Assembly: GCA_020426125.1 (NCBI GenBank)
Contig: JAGQQQ010000151.1
Location: forward strand, 1-18,703
Origin: Planctomycetaceae bacterium
GTDB taxonomy: Bacteria; Planctomycetota; Planctomycetia; Planctomycetales; Planctomycetaceae
Reading direction: 5' to 3'
Length of the DNA: 18,703 bases
Shown: positions 5,303-14,629 of the stretch, in pieces
How the letters are laid out: every line of letters begins with the position of its first letter
Numbering within the stretch: the stretch's first letter is position 1
Program-made: the position numbers and the translations under genes
Notes under the pieces: model-generated
Databases searched by the model: none
What the model was told of the DNA's origin: nothing
What the model saw: only the letters and a program-made list of their open reading frames with translations

Positions 5303-7249
5303 ATGCCACGTGGAGTAAGACAAGGATGTCTGCTCTTGATCGTGCTTCTGCTGCCGGCCATTGCGCTGGCGGAAGAAGTTCCGTGGCGTGATGCCCCCTA
5401 TTCGCATCTCTCCCAGTCCGAACCCTTGCCGGATCTGATCCGCAGTTTTGCGGCGGATCAGGGGATCCCAGTCGTCATTAGCGAGAACGTCACCGGAATC
5501 ATCAGTGGACGGTTTGGGCCGTTGCCCCCTCAACAGTTTCTTCAGGAAATCACAGCCCAGAATGGTCTGATCTGGTACTACGACGGAGCCGCGCTTTACG
5601 TCTATGTGAGCGGCGAGATTATCTCTCGGCTGGTGCCATTTCGTGGTCAGCAACTCGAAGAAGTCATCCAGACCCTCGACGACTTAGGGGTCATCTCGAA
5701 ACGATACCCGATGAAGGTGCTTTCTGAGCGAGGGCTTGTTCTGATTACGGGACCTCCACGCTATGTGGAAATGTTCGAGGAAATGGCAACCGGGATCCAG
5801 CTTCAGGCGGAGCGGCAAGCCAGCATTGAAGTGACGATGCGGGTCTATCCCTTGCAGTACGCCTGGGCCGATGACCGAACGTTTGTCGTTGGCTCCGCAC
5901 AGATTACCGTGCCTGGGGTGGCCACGATTCTCAACAACGTCGTCAATCAATCCGCCGGCCCTGGAGGAGTCGTGGGGTCATCCGTCCAGCAGATTCCCAG
6001 AAATTTGGGCGGACTGCGAGGAACGGGGCTCATCTCGATCCAGAATCAAGCCATTTTCGAGGCGAATCAAGCCGCTGTGAATGCCCAAATCGCTGCCGCG
6101 GAAGCGGAAGCTCAGGCGACGGCTGTTTCCCGATTGACCACTCCGGGCACGCCCGGTGTCGACACTCCGGAGCAAGATTTGGCGGCTGCGATCCAACCGG
6201 TGATCCAGCCGGATCCCCGGTTGAACGCCATCATTATTCGTGACGTGAAGCAGCGCCATGATGACTACGCTCGGATCATCGCGGAACTCGACCGGCCCGA
6301 TGGTCTCGTTCAGATTGAAGCCTCGATCATTGATGTGAACGCCGATTCCGGATTCGAATGGGGGCCGCCATTTGATGCCTTGTGGCGGCACAACGGCAAC
6401 GACCTAGCTTTCAACTATGAACTCGTCCCCGGAGACTCGGCGAATTTCACTGTCAGCCTTTTAAGAAATGGCGTGACCGAGTTTTTGACGAATGTGAAAG
6501 CCCTCGAAACCGAAGGGCACGCGAGATTCGTCGCTCGTCCGACCGTCTTGACGATTAACAATGTTGAAGCGGTTCTGAATAACCAGGAAGAATTCTTCGT
6601 CCGTGTCGCCGGGAACCAACAGACGGACTTGTTCAATGTCCTCGTTGGGACCACTCTCCGGATCGTCCCCCACATCGTTGAGGAGAATGGCTGCCGGAAG
6701 ATCAAACTGATCATCCACATTGAAGACGGTCAACGAAACGAGGCAGCGAATGTCGACGACATTCCCGTTGTCAGCCGGAATTCGATCAATACCCAAGCGG
6801 TCTTGAACGAGGGGAGCAGCCTGTTGATCGGCGGACTTTTTCGAGACGAGACAATCCGCGTCGAGCGGCGTCCGCCGTTGATCGGACGAATTCCCAAGAT
6901 CGGTAAGCTTCTAAGCAATATCGAATACGACACGCGACGGATGCAGAGAATTGTGCTCATTACTCCGCAAATCATTGAGTTGCCGGTCCAGATTCCAGGA
7001 GAGTTTTGTCCACCCAGCCATGATCTCGGCGTGCCAATGTCGACTCCCCAGGAACTCCCTGCTCCAATCACTCCAACGCCGCTTGAGCCACCCAGTTTCG
7101 AACAGACATCGTCGCTGCCCGGGAGAGCTGCTCTCGAAGGGAGTCCGGCTCCGGGTGCGATCGTTCCCGCGAGTTACAACCAGGCCGAAGAGGTCGCTCG
7201 GAGCATGGGAGTCTTGTCCTCCGGAAGGCGAACAAAGAACTCTCGGTAG
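5303..7249 (+). CDS. sctC: T3SS outer-membrane secretin SctC (YscC/InvG/EscC family)
   Basis: A 648-residue protein with a Sec signal peptide (1-23: basic start, LLLIVLLLPAI, cleavage near ALA-EE). The N0 domain lies at about 35-102, with PLPDLIRSFAADQGIPVVIS and an FGPLPPQQFLQEI segment. N1 is at about 107-172 and N3 at about 176-332, the latter containing a long Gln/Ala-rich loop. The secretin core is at about 335-560. Its signature is clear: SRNSINTQAVLNEGSSLLIG (491-510), then RRPPLIGRIPKIGKLLS and MQRIVLITPQII. It forms the outer-membrane ring through which the needle emerges. The length is typical. There is no lipobox, so any pilotin is separate. The tail (561-648) is Pro-rich. The N1/N3 arrangement and absence of pilus-specific domains argue for T3SS rather than T2SS or type IV pili, and the neighbours settle it. 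Confidence 0.93.
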   Translation: MPRGVRQGCLLLIVLLLPAIALAEEVPWRDAPYSHLSQSEPLPDLIRSFAADQGIPVVISENVTGIISGRFGPLPPQQFLQEITAQNGLIWYYDGAALYVYVSGEIISRLVPFRGQQLEEVIQTLDDLGVISKRYPMKVLSERGLVLITGPPRYVEMFEEMATGIQLQAERQASIEVTMRVYPLQYAWADDRTFVVGSAQITVPGVATILNNVVNQSAGPGGVVGSSVQQIPRNLGGLRGTGLISIQNQAIFEANQAAVNAQIAAAEAEAQATAVSRLTTPGTPGVDTPEQDLAAAIQPVIQPDPRLNAIIIRDVKQRHDDYARIIAELDRPDGLVQIEASIIDVNADSGFEWGPPFDALWRHNGNDLAFNYELVPGDSANFTVSLLRNGVTEFLTNVKALETEGHARFVARPTVLTINNVEAVLNNQEEFFVRVAGNQQTDLFNVLVGTTLRIVPHIVEENGCRKIKLIIHIEDGQRNEAANVDDIPVVSRNSINTQAVLNEGSSLLIGGLFRDETIRVERRPPLIGRIPKIGKLLSNIEYDTRRMQRIVLITPQIIELPVQIPGEFCPPSHDLGVPMSTPQELPAPITPTPLEPPSFEQTSSLPGRAALEGSPAPGAIVPASYNQAEEVARSMGVLSSGRRTKNSR

Positions 7250-7378
7250 TTTCCAGGACGGCAACTTGGCCGCCACTCCCATCCGAATATCCGTCACACC
7301 CCCTGCGGCAGGACGGTGAAAAGGCTCCTGGACGCGACGACTCGCAGATTCGCTTCAGAGCGGAAATGCGTAGGATCG

Positions 7379-8179
7379 ATGATCGCACTAAAAGCGGAAG
7401 AACCCGATCCCCCATGGTCAAACGGCATCGACGATCCGGTTCCCCGCCCGTCCGTCGCGATTCACTCAGGGGCGTCATCATCTGCTTCGCTTCAGATTCA
7501 GCAATGGAATGCACTCGTGATCGCATCAACTTTTCAAATTGATCAGAGATCGTGGCAGTTTCTGACCGCAGCTCTGTTTTTGGTAACCCTCGCGAACGTC
7601 GGTGTCGGGGGAGAATTGGAACAACTCTCCTATGAAATTGGTCGGACAGCACTGCTTAAGCACTACCCCTGCGCGGAGGCGCCGACTATCCATTTTTCGG
7701 ACTTTGCTTCCCGGCATGAGGGAGATGTGGTTCATGTCAGCCTGCGGATCCATTGGGTGAAAGGGTTCTTCAAGAAGAAGTCCTACACCGCAAGGCTCTA
7801 CTATTCGATGGTCAACCGCGCTGATCTCCGACGGATCTACGCGATGTCCTTCGTCGATCCTCCGACGTTGATCGGCTCCTATTACGATCACACTCCCGAA
7901 GTGATTACGCACTGGAACGCGGAATTTGAACGACGTGACACCATGCGCCCCCCCCGGGAACTCGATCGGGTTCAGTACGCCCCCACGGGTCCGACTCAGA
8001 ATATGAGCCTCGGTTCCTGGGAATCTCATTCTCTCACCGATGGTGTGGAATCGTTGGTCGAAGGAGTTGATCCGTTACCTGAGTCCTTTCTGAGACAGTT
8101 CCAGGGAGATGGACATTCCTTAGCCCCCATGATCCCGCCGGCTCCCCTTTCTCCCAGGGACTCCCTTTCGCCTCCATAA
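7379..8179 (+). CDS. Unrecognised secreted or membrane-anchored protein
   Basis: No family was recognised. From ATG 7379 (TAGGA just upstream) it has 266 residues. The frame is open to a GTG at 7316. A downstream GTG at 7517 would place the hydrophobic stretch QFLTAALFLVTLANVGVGG close to the N-terminus as a signal peptide, so the true start may be 7517 (220 residues). After the hydrophobic segment there is a compact domain with alternating strand-like segments (VVHVSLRIHWVKGFFKKKSY, ARLYYSMVNRADLRRIYAM) and an aromatic-rich region (PPTLIGSYYDHTPEVITHW). A Pro/Ser-rich tail closes the protein. It lies between the secretin and an outer-membrane protein and could be a periplasmic or envelope accessory of the secretion system, but that is inference from position only. 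Confidence 0.6.
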   Translation: MIALKAEEPDPPWSNGIDDPVPRPSVAIHSGASSSASLQIQQWNALVIASTFQIDQRSWQFLTAALFLVTLANVGVGGELEQLSYEIGRTALLKHYPCAEAPTIHFSDFASRHEGDVVHVSLRIHWVKGFFKKKSYTARLYYSMVNRADLRRIYAMSFVDPPTLIGSYYDHTPEVITHWNAEFERRDTMRPPRELDRVQYAPTGPTQNMSLGSWESHSLTDGVESLVEGVDPLPESFLRQFQGDGHSLAPMIPPAPLSPRDSLSPP

Positions 8180-8201
8180 CACTTGAATCCATTAACTCGC
8201 C

Positions 8202-9479
8202 ATGAACTTCAATCGGCCCTCCCGCCTGATGCTCCTCCTGTCGGTCAGATTCCTCACAATGATGTTGGTCATTGGGATTCCGGAATGGATCGCATCCGCT
8301 CAAGACACAGGAGGTTCCCTCGGGTCGGCCGCCCCGGCGTCTCCGGCTCGTCCTACGACCTCTCCGCAAAACAATGCGGCACCGTCACCACCGAGTCCAT
8401 CGTCCCCTTCAACTCCCCCCCGTGTTGAACAACCGCCTCAGGATTTCCGAGCGGCCTACTCCCGATCCCGGCTCGCCCGAACCCCGGAGATGTTTGGCGA
8501 TCTGGCGGCCTTTGGTCAGTTTGAATTCACCGATGGGATCAACCAGTTAACGGGTCCGTTTCCAGCCATCGCGGACTCCCAGAAATTCTCAGACAATGGC
8601 CACGCACTCCCGCGAGATCGGTTTTTCTATGCGTTCAACTATTACGAGGACGCACTCCGCTATGAAGTGGATGACGTGATTGCTGGAATTCCCCTCGCCA
8701 GGGAGGAACTGGCTTTCGCACGTCATACCATAGGTTTTGAGAAGACGTTCTTCTGTGGACGGGGCTCCGTGGAATTCCGGTTGCCGCTCGAACAAGGCCA
8801 AGATTACGAATTTAACGACGGGGTCAACCTCTTACGTGCTGAAGGTTCCCGTCTGGGAAATTTGTTTATCATCAATAAGTGGCTGTTCATTGAGCAATGT
8901 GATTTTGCCTTATCAGGAGGAGTCGGCTTCGGGATCCCGACGGCGGATTCCGTCACTGCCACTGTGGATTCCGGGTTTCCACTCGATTGGGCGATTGAGA
9001 ATGAAGCCGTTTACATTCATCCGTTTCTCGCAGCAATCTACACTCCCAACGAGGTCTGGTTCTATCAGGCCCATTCCCAGGTTCAGATCGCCGCGAATGG
9101 CAACCCCATTGTGATTTCCTCAGGAGCGCTCTCAAGCAGTCTGGGAAAATTCAATCCACAGACCACGGCCTCCCTGGACCTGATGGCTGGACGCTGGCTA
9201 TTCCAGGATCGAGAAAATCGATTCGTCCGAGATTTGGCGGCTCAGGTGGAATTGCATTCCACGATCATGCTGGACGACCCCGACAATATCGATCTCGATC
9301 TGGGTGGGGGGCTGATGACGAATCTTGCCGGGATTCCCGATGATCTCATCACAAACTTCACGGCGGGCCTGCACGCCAATTTGAGTGAACGGAGCAATCT
9401 GCGTTTCGGCTTTTCCGTCCCTGTGGCAAATCCTCAGTTCGGTTTCGAAACGATCGTGCAATGGAATATGTTTTACTGA
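8202..9479 (+). CDS. Predicted outer-membrane beta-barrel protein
   Basis: A 425-residue protein with a signal peptide (about 1-33, cleavage near ASA-QD). A Ser/Pro/Ala-rich linker follows (about 38-76), then a domain dense in alternating hydrophobic and aromatic strands: FYAFNYYEDALRY, RHTIGFEKTFF, GSVEFRLPLEQ, FALSGGVGFGIPTA and SNLRFGFSVPVA. It ends in NMFY, an aromatic C-terminus of the kind recognised by the Bam machinery. I do not recognise a named family. It could be a porin-like or structural outer-membrane protein. No strong Shine-Dalgarno is seen before ATG 8202, and ATG 8229 is a weaker alternative. It follows the preceding gene by 22 bp and is probably in the same transcript, which ties it to the secretin by location. 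Confidence 0.7.
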   Translation: MNFNRPSRLMLLLSVRFLTMMLVIGIPEWIASAQDTGGSLGSAAPASPARPTTSPQNNAAPSPPSPSSPSTPPRVEQPPQDFRAAYSRSRLARTPEMFGDLAAFGQFEFTDGINQLTGPFPAIADSQKFSDNGHALPRDRFFYAFNYYEDALRYEVDDVIAGIPLAREELAFARHTIGFEKTFFCGRGSVEFRLPLEQGQDYEFNDGVNLLRAEGSRLGNLFIINKWLFIEQCDFALSGGVGFGIPTADSVTATVDSGFPLDWAIENEAVYIHPFLAAIYTPNEVWFYQAHSQVQIAANGNPIVISSGALSSSLGKFNPQTTASLDLMAGRWLFQDRENRFVRDLAAQVELHSTIMLDDPDNIDLDLGGGLMTNLAGIPDDLITNFTAGLHANLSERSNLRFGFSVPVANPQFGFETIVQWNMFY

Positions 9480-9517
9480 TGTGACCACTGTCTATTTGGT
9501 TGGGGCATCAGGTTTCG

Positions 9518-11728
9518 ATGTTTGGCACGATCACGCAATCTTGTCTCGCGGCTCATCTTCCCATCGCTTCGGCAAACTGGCTTGGTCTCGAAAGTTCTTG
9601 GATCGTGCCTTTGCCGATTCTCCTGGCCATCTTGGCGCTCGCGATCTACGGGATTCTGGTTCGGTCCCGGGAGGTTCGTGAACTTCGCCGGCGTATTGAG
9701 GAGTCGGACCGATTGCGTTCCCGAGCCGAATCCCTGGCTCAGGTCAAAGCGGAATTCCTCGCGAATATGAGCCATGAGATTCGGACTCCACTCAACGGGA
9801 TCCTGGGGATGACGGAATTGGTCTTGGATACCGACCTCTCCGCCGAGCAGAGGGATCTCCTCAGTTCCGTCCAAAGCTCTGGGGAGGCTCTGTTACGAAT
9901 CGTCAACGACATTCTCGATCTGTCGAAATCGGAAGCCGGAAGACTGGCTCTCGATCCCGTTGATTTCTCACTTCGTGAGTTGCTGAGCGAGACCTTTCAT
10001 CCGCTGGCCGTCCGTGCTCAAACGAAGGGGCTGGATTTCGCATATCACGTGCAGACTCGGATTCCCGACGGTTTAAACGGCGACACCAACCGCCTCCGAC
10101 AAGTTCTGATCAACCTCGTCGGCAACGCGATCAAGTTTACCGAGACCGGAGAGATTGTTGTCCGAGTCGGAATGGAGTCGCGATCCGACAATGTTGTTCA
10201 GGTGGCCTTTCAGGTCCAGGACACGGGTGTCGGAATCCCCGCTGATCAATGTGAGAGGATTCTCGAACCGTTTGAACAAGTGAGCGCGCCCAACTCCTCT
10301 TCCGTGGCTGGCACAGGGCTGGGACTGGCCATCTCCTCCGAATTCATCCAGCTGATGGGAGGAGAGTTGTTCGTGGAGAGTGAGGTGGGAAAAGGGAGCC
10401 TATTCCGATTCACGATCCCTATGACGGTCAGCGAGGCCGGGAAAATCCGGCAGCGAACTCAACTCGGACTCATTCCCGATTTGCCGGTTCTCGTGATTTC
10501 CGGCAGCGACACGCAGGCCGATATCGTCCGGGAGATGTTGGTGCATTGGGAGACGGCACCGACCTGTGTGGCGGGCATGTCATCGGCCATGGCGAGTTTG
10601 GACCGTGCGAAGAGTGCTGGACGTCCCTTTGGCTTGATCATTATTGACGCGAACTTAACGGCAGAGTCGGAATTTGACATCTGCCGCCAACTTCGCGGGA
10701 ACATGCGGCATCGAGAGACTCCCATTCTCATGCTGACCCTGCCCCATCGATTGGCGGATGCCGTGACGGCACTCGAAGCAGGCGCATCAGCGACGCTGAC
10801 AAAACCTGTCAGCCAATCCCGGCTTGCAAGAGCGATCGTCAAAGCGATTGTCGGAACAGACCGTCAACTTCCGGTCACGTCCGAACTGGAAGCCGAAACC
10901 CATACTCTCGCTCCCCTTCAGATCCTGCTCGCAGACGACAACGAAACGAACCGAACCTTCGCCGTCCGGTTGCTGTCGAAACAGGGACATACCGTCGTGA
11001 CCGCAAACGATGGCCGGCAGGCCGTCGCACTCTGGAAAGACAACCCGGACCAGTTCGATCTGATCCTGATGGATCTGCGCATGCCACATTGGGATGGACT
11101 GAAGGCGACACAAGAAATCCGGGGCCACCAATCCAAGACGAATCGCCGTCTTGCCATCATCGCAATGACGGCGAATACCAGCGAGAAAGACCGCGAACAG
11201 TGTCGGGCGGTTGGCATGGACGGCTTTGTTTCCAAGCCTATCCGTTCGCAGCTCCTCTTTGCGGAGATCCGGCGTGTCCTGGAGACTCGATCCCGTTCGA
11301 CGGATTTTGAGCAACAACAACTCTCGCAGCCGAAAGTTGATTCACCCGTTCATATATCCTTTGATAAGTCCGCACTCTTGGAGAGCGTCGACCACGATTG
11401 GGAGTTTCTCTCGGAAACGATAGAGATGTTCGAGCAGGACAGCCGGTCACTCCTTGTTCAGATGGAGACCGCCCTCCAACAACAGAATCTCAGCGAATTG
11501 GTGGAACGGGCCCACACCATGAAAGGGTTGGCCGGAAACTTTCGAGCTGAACATGTCTGCGATCTCGCCAGCAAGCTGGAAGCGTTATCCCCGTCGAACG
11601 ACCTTGTCCCTGCGGAAACGCTGTTAAAAGAACTGCGGGAAGCGTGCTCAAAATTGCAAACGGACTTGAAAACACTCATTGCCGAGGCCCCTTTCAGAGG
11701 GATCCCTCCCCAGGCCAATGACGACTGA
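9518..11728 (+). CDS. Hybrid sensor histidine kinase with two receiver domains and Hpt (BarA/LuxQ-like layout)
   Basis: A 736-residue protein from ATG 9518 (CAGG just upstream). The frame also allows TTG 9500. One TM helix (about 27-48) is followed by a short coiled coil. The HisKA domain has the phospho-acceptor H86 in NMSHEIRTPLNGILGMTEL. The ATPase domain has the N box around N203 (VGNAIKFTE) and G boxes DTGVGIP and GTGLGL. The first receiver (about 322-445) keeps the acceptor Asp (D377, LIIIDAN) and TKP lysine but lacks the acidic pair. The second (about 466-585) is complete (LADDN, D519 in LMDLRMP, K573 in SKP). The C-terminal Hpt domain carries H666 (AHTMKGLAGNF). It thus encodes a full His-Asp-His phosphorelay but no periplasmic sensor domain. 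Its output regulator is not in the window. Location suggests it controls the T3SS. Confidence 0.92.
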   Translation: MFGTITQSCLAAHLPIASANWLGLESSWIVPLPILLAILALAIYGILVRSREVRELRRRIEESDRLRSRAESLAQVKAEFLANMSHEIRTPLNGILGMTELVLDTDLSAEQRDLLSSVQSSGEALLRIVNDILDLSKSEAGRLALDPVDFSLRELLSETFHPLAVRAQTKGLDFAYHVQTRIPDGLNGDTNRLRQVLINLVGNAIKFTETGEIVVRVGMESRSDNVVQVAFQVQDTGVGIPADQCERILEPFEQVSAPNSSSVAGTGLGLAISSEFIQLMGGELFVESEVGKGSLFRFTIPMTVSEAGKIRQRTQLGLIPDLPVLVISGSDTQADIVREMLVHWETAPTCVAGMSSAMASLDRAKSAGRPFGLIIIDANLTAESEFDICRQLRGNMRHRETPILMLTLPHRLADAVTALEAGASATLTKPVSQSRLARAIVKAIVGTDRQLPVTSELEAETHTLAPLQILLADDNETNRTFAVRLLSKQGHTVVTANDGRQAVALWKDNPDQFDLILMDLRMPHWDGLKATQEIRGHQSKTNRRLAIIAMTANTSEKDREQCRAVGMDGFVSKPIRSQLLFAEIRRVLETRSRSTDFEQQQLSQPKVDSPVHISFDKSALLESVDHDWEFLSETIEMFEQDSRSLLVQMETALQQQNLSELVERAHTMKGLAGNFRAEHVCDLASKLEALSPSNDLVPAETLLKELREACSKLQTDLKTLIAEAPFRGIPPQANDD

Positions 11729-11783
11729 TCGATGGCTCAGATTTCGAAATCGGCGCTGATTCGTTTCCCCGGGAATCCACTAG

Positions 11784-14495
11784 TCAAGGTTTCTCCGAGA
11801 TCGATACCGGGAGGTTCGCCAGATTGATCTGAAGTCCTTCCGCCAGCATGTCTAGGTCGGGATTCTCCTGCCTGTGATCATCGAATTGACTCAACAAGTC
11901 GGCCGCTGCCGTCCAGGCGGTTCGGGCACCCTTGAAATCATTTTGAGCCTTGGCGAGATCCCCACTCCAGAGCAGCGCCAAACAACAGTCTTGCAGCAGA
12001 TCCCCTCGTTCGGGTTGGCGGAGAAACGCCTTCCGGAGAACTCCTCCCGCTTCATGAAAAACGTCTCGGGCGAGATGGGAAAACTGCTTGCCGGACGAGG
12101 AATCCCCGTCCGCGTCTCCCCGTTCTCTCAGAAAGAATCCTTTCTGAATGAGCGTCGACCCCAGTTGGGCCTGGTACTCCACGACTTCCGAGTTCTCGTG
12201 CGCCAACTCACGGAGCGTCTCTAGCGCTTTGTGAAATGCGTGTTGTGTGATATCGGGGTTTTGACGCAGTTGGGCCAGGCAATCCGCACGTTGAGCCAAA
12301 GTGGTTGCGAACTCGAAACGGTCATCAAGGCTCTCTGGACGCATTTCAATGAGTGTCGCATAGGCATTTTCGGCGACTTCGAATTGGTCGGCGGCATCCT
12401 GAAGGTTCTGCTGTTTCGAGCAGAGAACCCCCAGATTGAATGCTCCTCTCGCAAAGTCTCGAAGCAGCAACTCATTTTCATTGTTTTTTAGAAGTTCGGT
12501 CCGTTGGGATTGAGCTTGATCATAAAGCTCCCGAGCCGCGGAGAGACTTCCTGTTCTGGCCTCAAGCAATCCAAGGTTCATGACCGTGTTCGCAAACTTC
12601 CGACCGAGTTCGGAATCGCCGGCATTCCTTTCCGCCATTCGCCGACGGGCTTCCAGAGACTTCTGATAGGAAACTCTCGCATCTTCATAGCGCCCCAGTT
12701 TCTGCTGAACCCGGCCCATGGCGTTCCAGGTATCGCTGAGATTCTCCATCGCGACAATCGAGTCGGGTGAGCGCCGCTTAAGTTCCGATTGAATTGTCGC
12801 CGCTCTTTCGAATTGCGTGAGCGCCTCCTCCAACGACTCGATTTCCTCAATGATCAGCCCAGAACGAAAATGGTTTTCCGCCAATTCGGGAGATAACTCC
12901 TGGCTCGCTCCGGACCGATCAATGAGTTGTCGGTAATACAACCCCACGCGGCTGAGTAACTTTCGCTTCAGTGGCTGCATTCCGGGCTGGTTGCGAAGAT
13001 CGATTTCCGTGACATCATTGTAAAGGTCATCAATTGCCCGCCGGGCGAACTGGAGGCTCTCCTCCGCATGAGCTAAGGCCTTGGACGTCTCACGATATCC
13101 GACAGAGATCGCGCCGATGGCGATTCCCAGAGCCATGGCCGCGATCCCAGCCAGAAAGGCTGACAGCGGATTTCGACGGCACCATCGCGCGCCCTTTTCG
13201 ACGGTCCCAACCGGACGCGCCCGAATTGTCTGCCCTGCGAGGTATCGGCTCAGATCCTCCGAGAGTTCCATCGCAGACTGATACCGGCGCTGGGGATCCT
13301 TTTCCAGACATTTCAGGCAGATCGTGTCGAGGTCTCGATCCACGGACGAATTCAACCGTCTCGGAGGGACCGGCTCGTCATAGAGCACTTGCCTCAAGGT
13401 CCCCAGGGAATTTGCTGCCTGAAAAGGCGGCCGTGCGGTCAGCAGATGGTAGAGTGTCGCCCCGATCGAATAGACGTCACTCCGTTCGTCGACTTGAGAG
13501 GCGTCTCGAATTTGCTCAGGAGGCATATGAGACGGTGTCCCTAAGGCCTCGCCAGTTTGCGTGAATTGCTGGTCCTCCCCCAGGATCTTGGCTAAACCGA
13601 AGTCCGCCACCAAGGGCCGGTTCGTCGCCTCATCCACGAGAACATTGTGCGGCTTGAGATCACGATGCAGAATCCCCTGAGAATGGGCATGCGAGATTCC
13701 CTGGGTCACTTGATGCATGTAGTTTGCCGCTTCGCGGTTTTCCAGCGGTCCCCTTGCCAGATGTTCCTTGAGGTTGCGGCCTTGGACGAGTCGCATGGCG
13801 AAGTACATCGTCTCGCCCACTTGGCCGACATCGTAAACAGGCACGATATTCTCGTGTTCCAGCCTTGCTGCGGCTTGCGCTTCATTGCGAAACCTTTCCT
13901 CTAACCGTTTGTGTTTCTCGACGTCTTGGACGTCATGGGAAGCGGTACGGATGATCTTGAGGGCGACGATTCGATTGGCCCCAGGCTGGATAGCCCGGTA
14001 AACCACCCCCATGCCTCCAGAGCCGATCCGTCCCAGAATCCGGTAATCTCCGACCCTGTCGAAATTTTCTGGGGCTCGAACGGACTCAGTCTGGCCATCG
14101 GCGAGCGTTGGAGGCTCCTCAAGCATCATGACGGTCTGCTCTGCGATCGAACGGGCAAATTCGGGGAACCGCTCACAATACTCTTCCGTCGACAATTCGA
14201 CTCCCGAGGCTCGTAATAGCCGGATTTCGGCCTGGATCACGGGGAGCAACCGCCCATGCTCATTCAATCCCGGAAATCGGACAACATATTCCGGAATTTG
14301 GTCTGGAGAGATCGTGCCGGTTCTCTTGAGGGTGTGATCCAAATCGGCCTGGAGAACCGCTTGGAGGGTTGGCCAGTAAGCATCGTCCTCCAGAGACGGA
14401 AGACAATCTTCAATGGCGGATTCATCCCCAAGCTCCGCTCGTTCCAGAATCTCATGTCGCAGACTTTCGTCAAACATCCCATCCGAATTCGGCAT
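11784..14495 (-). CDS. Membrane Ser/Thr protein kinase with C-terminal TPR repeats
   Basis: A 903-residue protein starting at ATG 14495, with AAAGGA (14510-14505) 9 nt upstream. The frame is open 87 codons further to 14756, but that part has no domain pattern and overlaps the start of sctW, so I exclude it. The N-terminal 150 residues contain a segment (EEYCERFPEFA) common in planctomycete kinases. The Hanks-type kinase domain covers about 150-430: GSGGMGVVY loop, catalytic K180 (VALKII), HRDLKPHNV with D279, DFG at 298-300, and PPEQ in the activation region. A TM helix follows at about 444-466 (AFLAGIAAMALGIAIGAISV). The rest is TPR-like repeats (for example DARVSYQKSLEARRRMAE), predicted outside the cytoplasm. 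Substrates are unknown. It sits between two T3SS gene groups and may act on the secretion system or its regulators. Confidence 0.9.
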   Translation of the reverse strand: MPNSDGMFDESLRHEILERAELGDESAIEDCLPSLEDDAYWPTLQAVLQADLDHTLKRTGTISPDQIPEYVVRFPGLNEHGRLLPVIQAEIRLLRASGVELSTEEYCERFPEFARSIAEQTVMMLEEPPTLADGQTESVRAPENFDRVGDYRILGRIGSGGMGVVYRAIQPGANRIVALKIIRTASHDVQDVEKHKRLEERFRNEAQAAARLEHENIVPVYDVGQVGETMYFAMRLVQGRNLKEHLARGPLENREAANYMHQVTQGISHAHSQGILHRDLKPHNVLVDEATNRPLVADFGLAKILGEDQQFTQTGEALGTPSHMPPEQIRDASQVDERSDVYSIGATLYHLLTARPPFQAANSLGTLRQVLYDEPVPPRRLNSSVDRDLDTICLKCLEKDPQRRYQSAMELSEDLSRYLAGQTIRARPVGTVEKGARWCRRNPLSAFLAGIAAMALGIAIGAISVGYRETSKALAHAEESLQFARRAIDDLYNDVTEIDLRNQPGMQPLKRKLLSRVGLYYRQLIDRSGASQELSPELAENHFRSGLIIEEIESLEEALTQFERAATIQSELKRRSPDSIVAMENLSDTWNAMGRVQQKLGRYEDARVSYQKSLEARRRMAERNAGDSELGRKFANTVMNLGLLEARTGSLSAARELYDQAQSQRTELLKNNENELLLRDFARGAFNLGVLCSKQQNLQDAADQFEVAENAYATLIEMRPESLDDRFEFATTLAQRADCLAQLRQNPDITQHAFHKALETLRELAHENSEVVEYQAQLGSTLIQKGFFLRERGDADGDSSSGKQFSHLARDVFHEAGGVLRKAFLRQPERGDLLQDCCLALLWSGDLAKAQNDFKGARTAWTAAADLLSQFDDHRQENPDLDMLAEGLQINLANLPVSISEKP

Positions 14496-14574
14496 CCCAT
14501 GAAATCCTTTGCCAACGACTTGTGCGATGGCAACTCCAAGAATAGGAGAACACCTCGCTTCCGTTCCGTGCGGA

Positions 14575-14629
14575 CCACGTGATCCCACGAACGTGGACGT
14601 CAGGAAACTGACCAGCAGGAGATCCACGT
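14575..14629. promoter_or_regulatory. Cluster of CCACG/CGTGG repeats, candidate operator
   Basis: CCACGT occurs at 14575-14580 and 14624-14629, and a perfect dyad CCACG-AA-CGTGG occupies 14585-14596. The first copy also forms the palindrome CACGTG. Four copies of the same 5-bp core within 55 bp of a divergent intergenic region look like a binding site for a dimeric regulator. No matching regulator is encoded in the window. Confidence 0.45.

Noticed and set aside
9523..9537. Sigma-54-like sequence TGGCAC-N5-CGCA
   Set aside because: The -24 GG and -12 GC are spaced correctly, but the -12 element is poor and the site lies inside the first codons of the histidine kinase gene.
11740..11751. 12-bp palindrome GATTTCGAAATC between the convergent kinase genes
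   Set aside because: Too short and AT-rich to form a stable stem as RNA, and no T-run follows. It may be chance.
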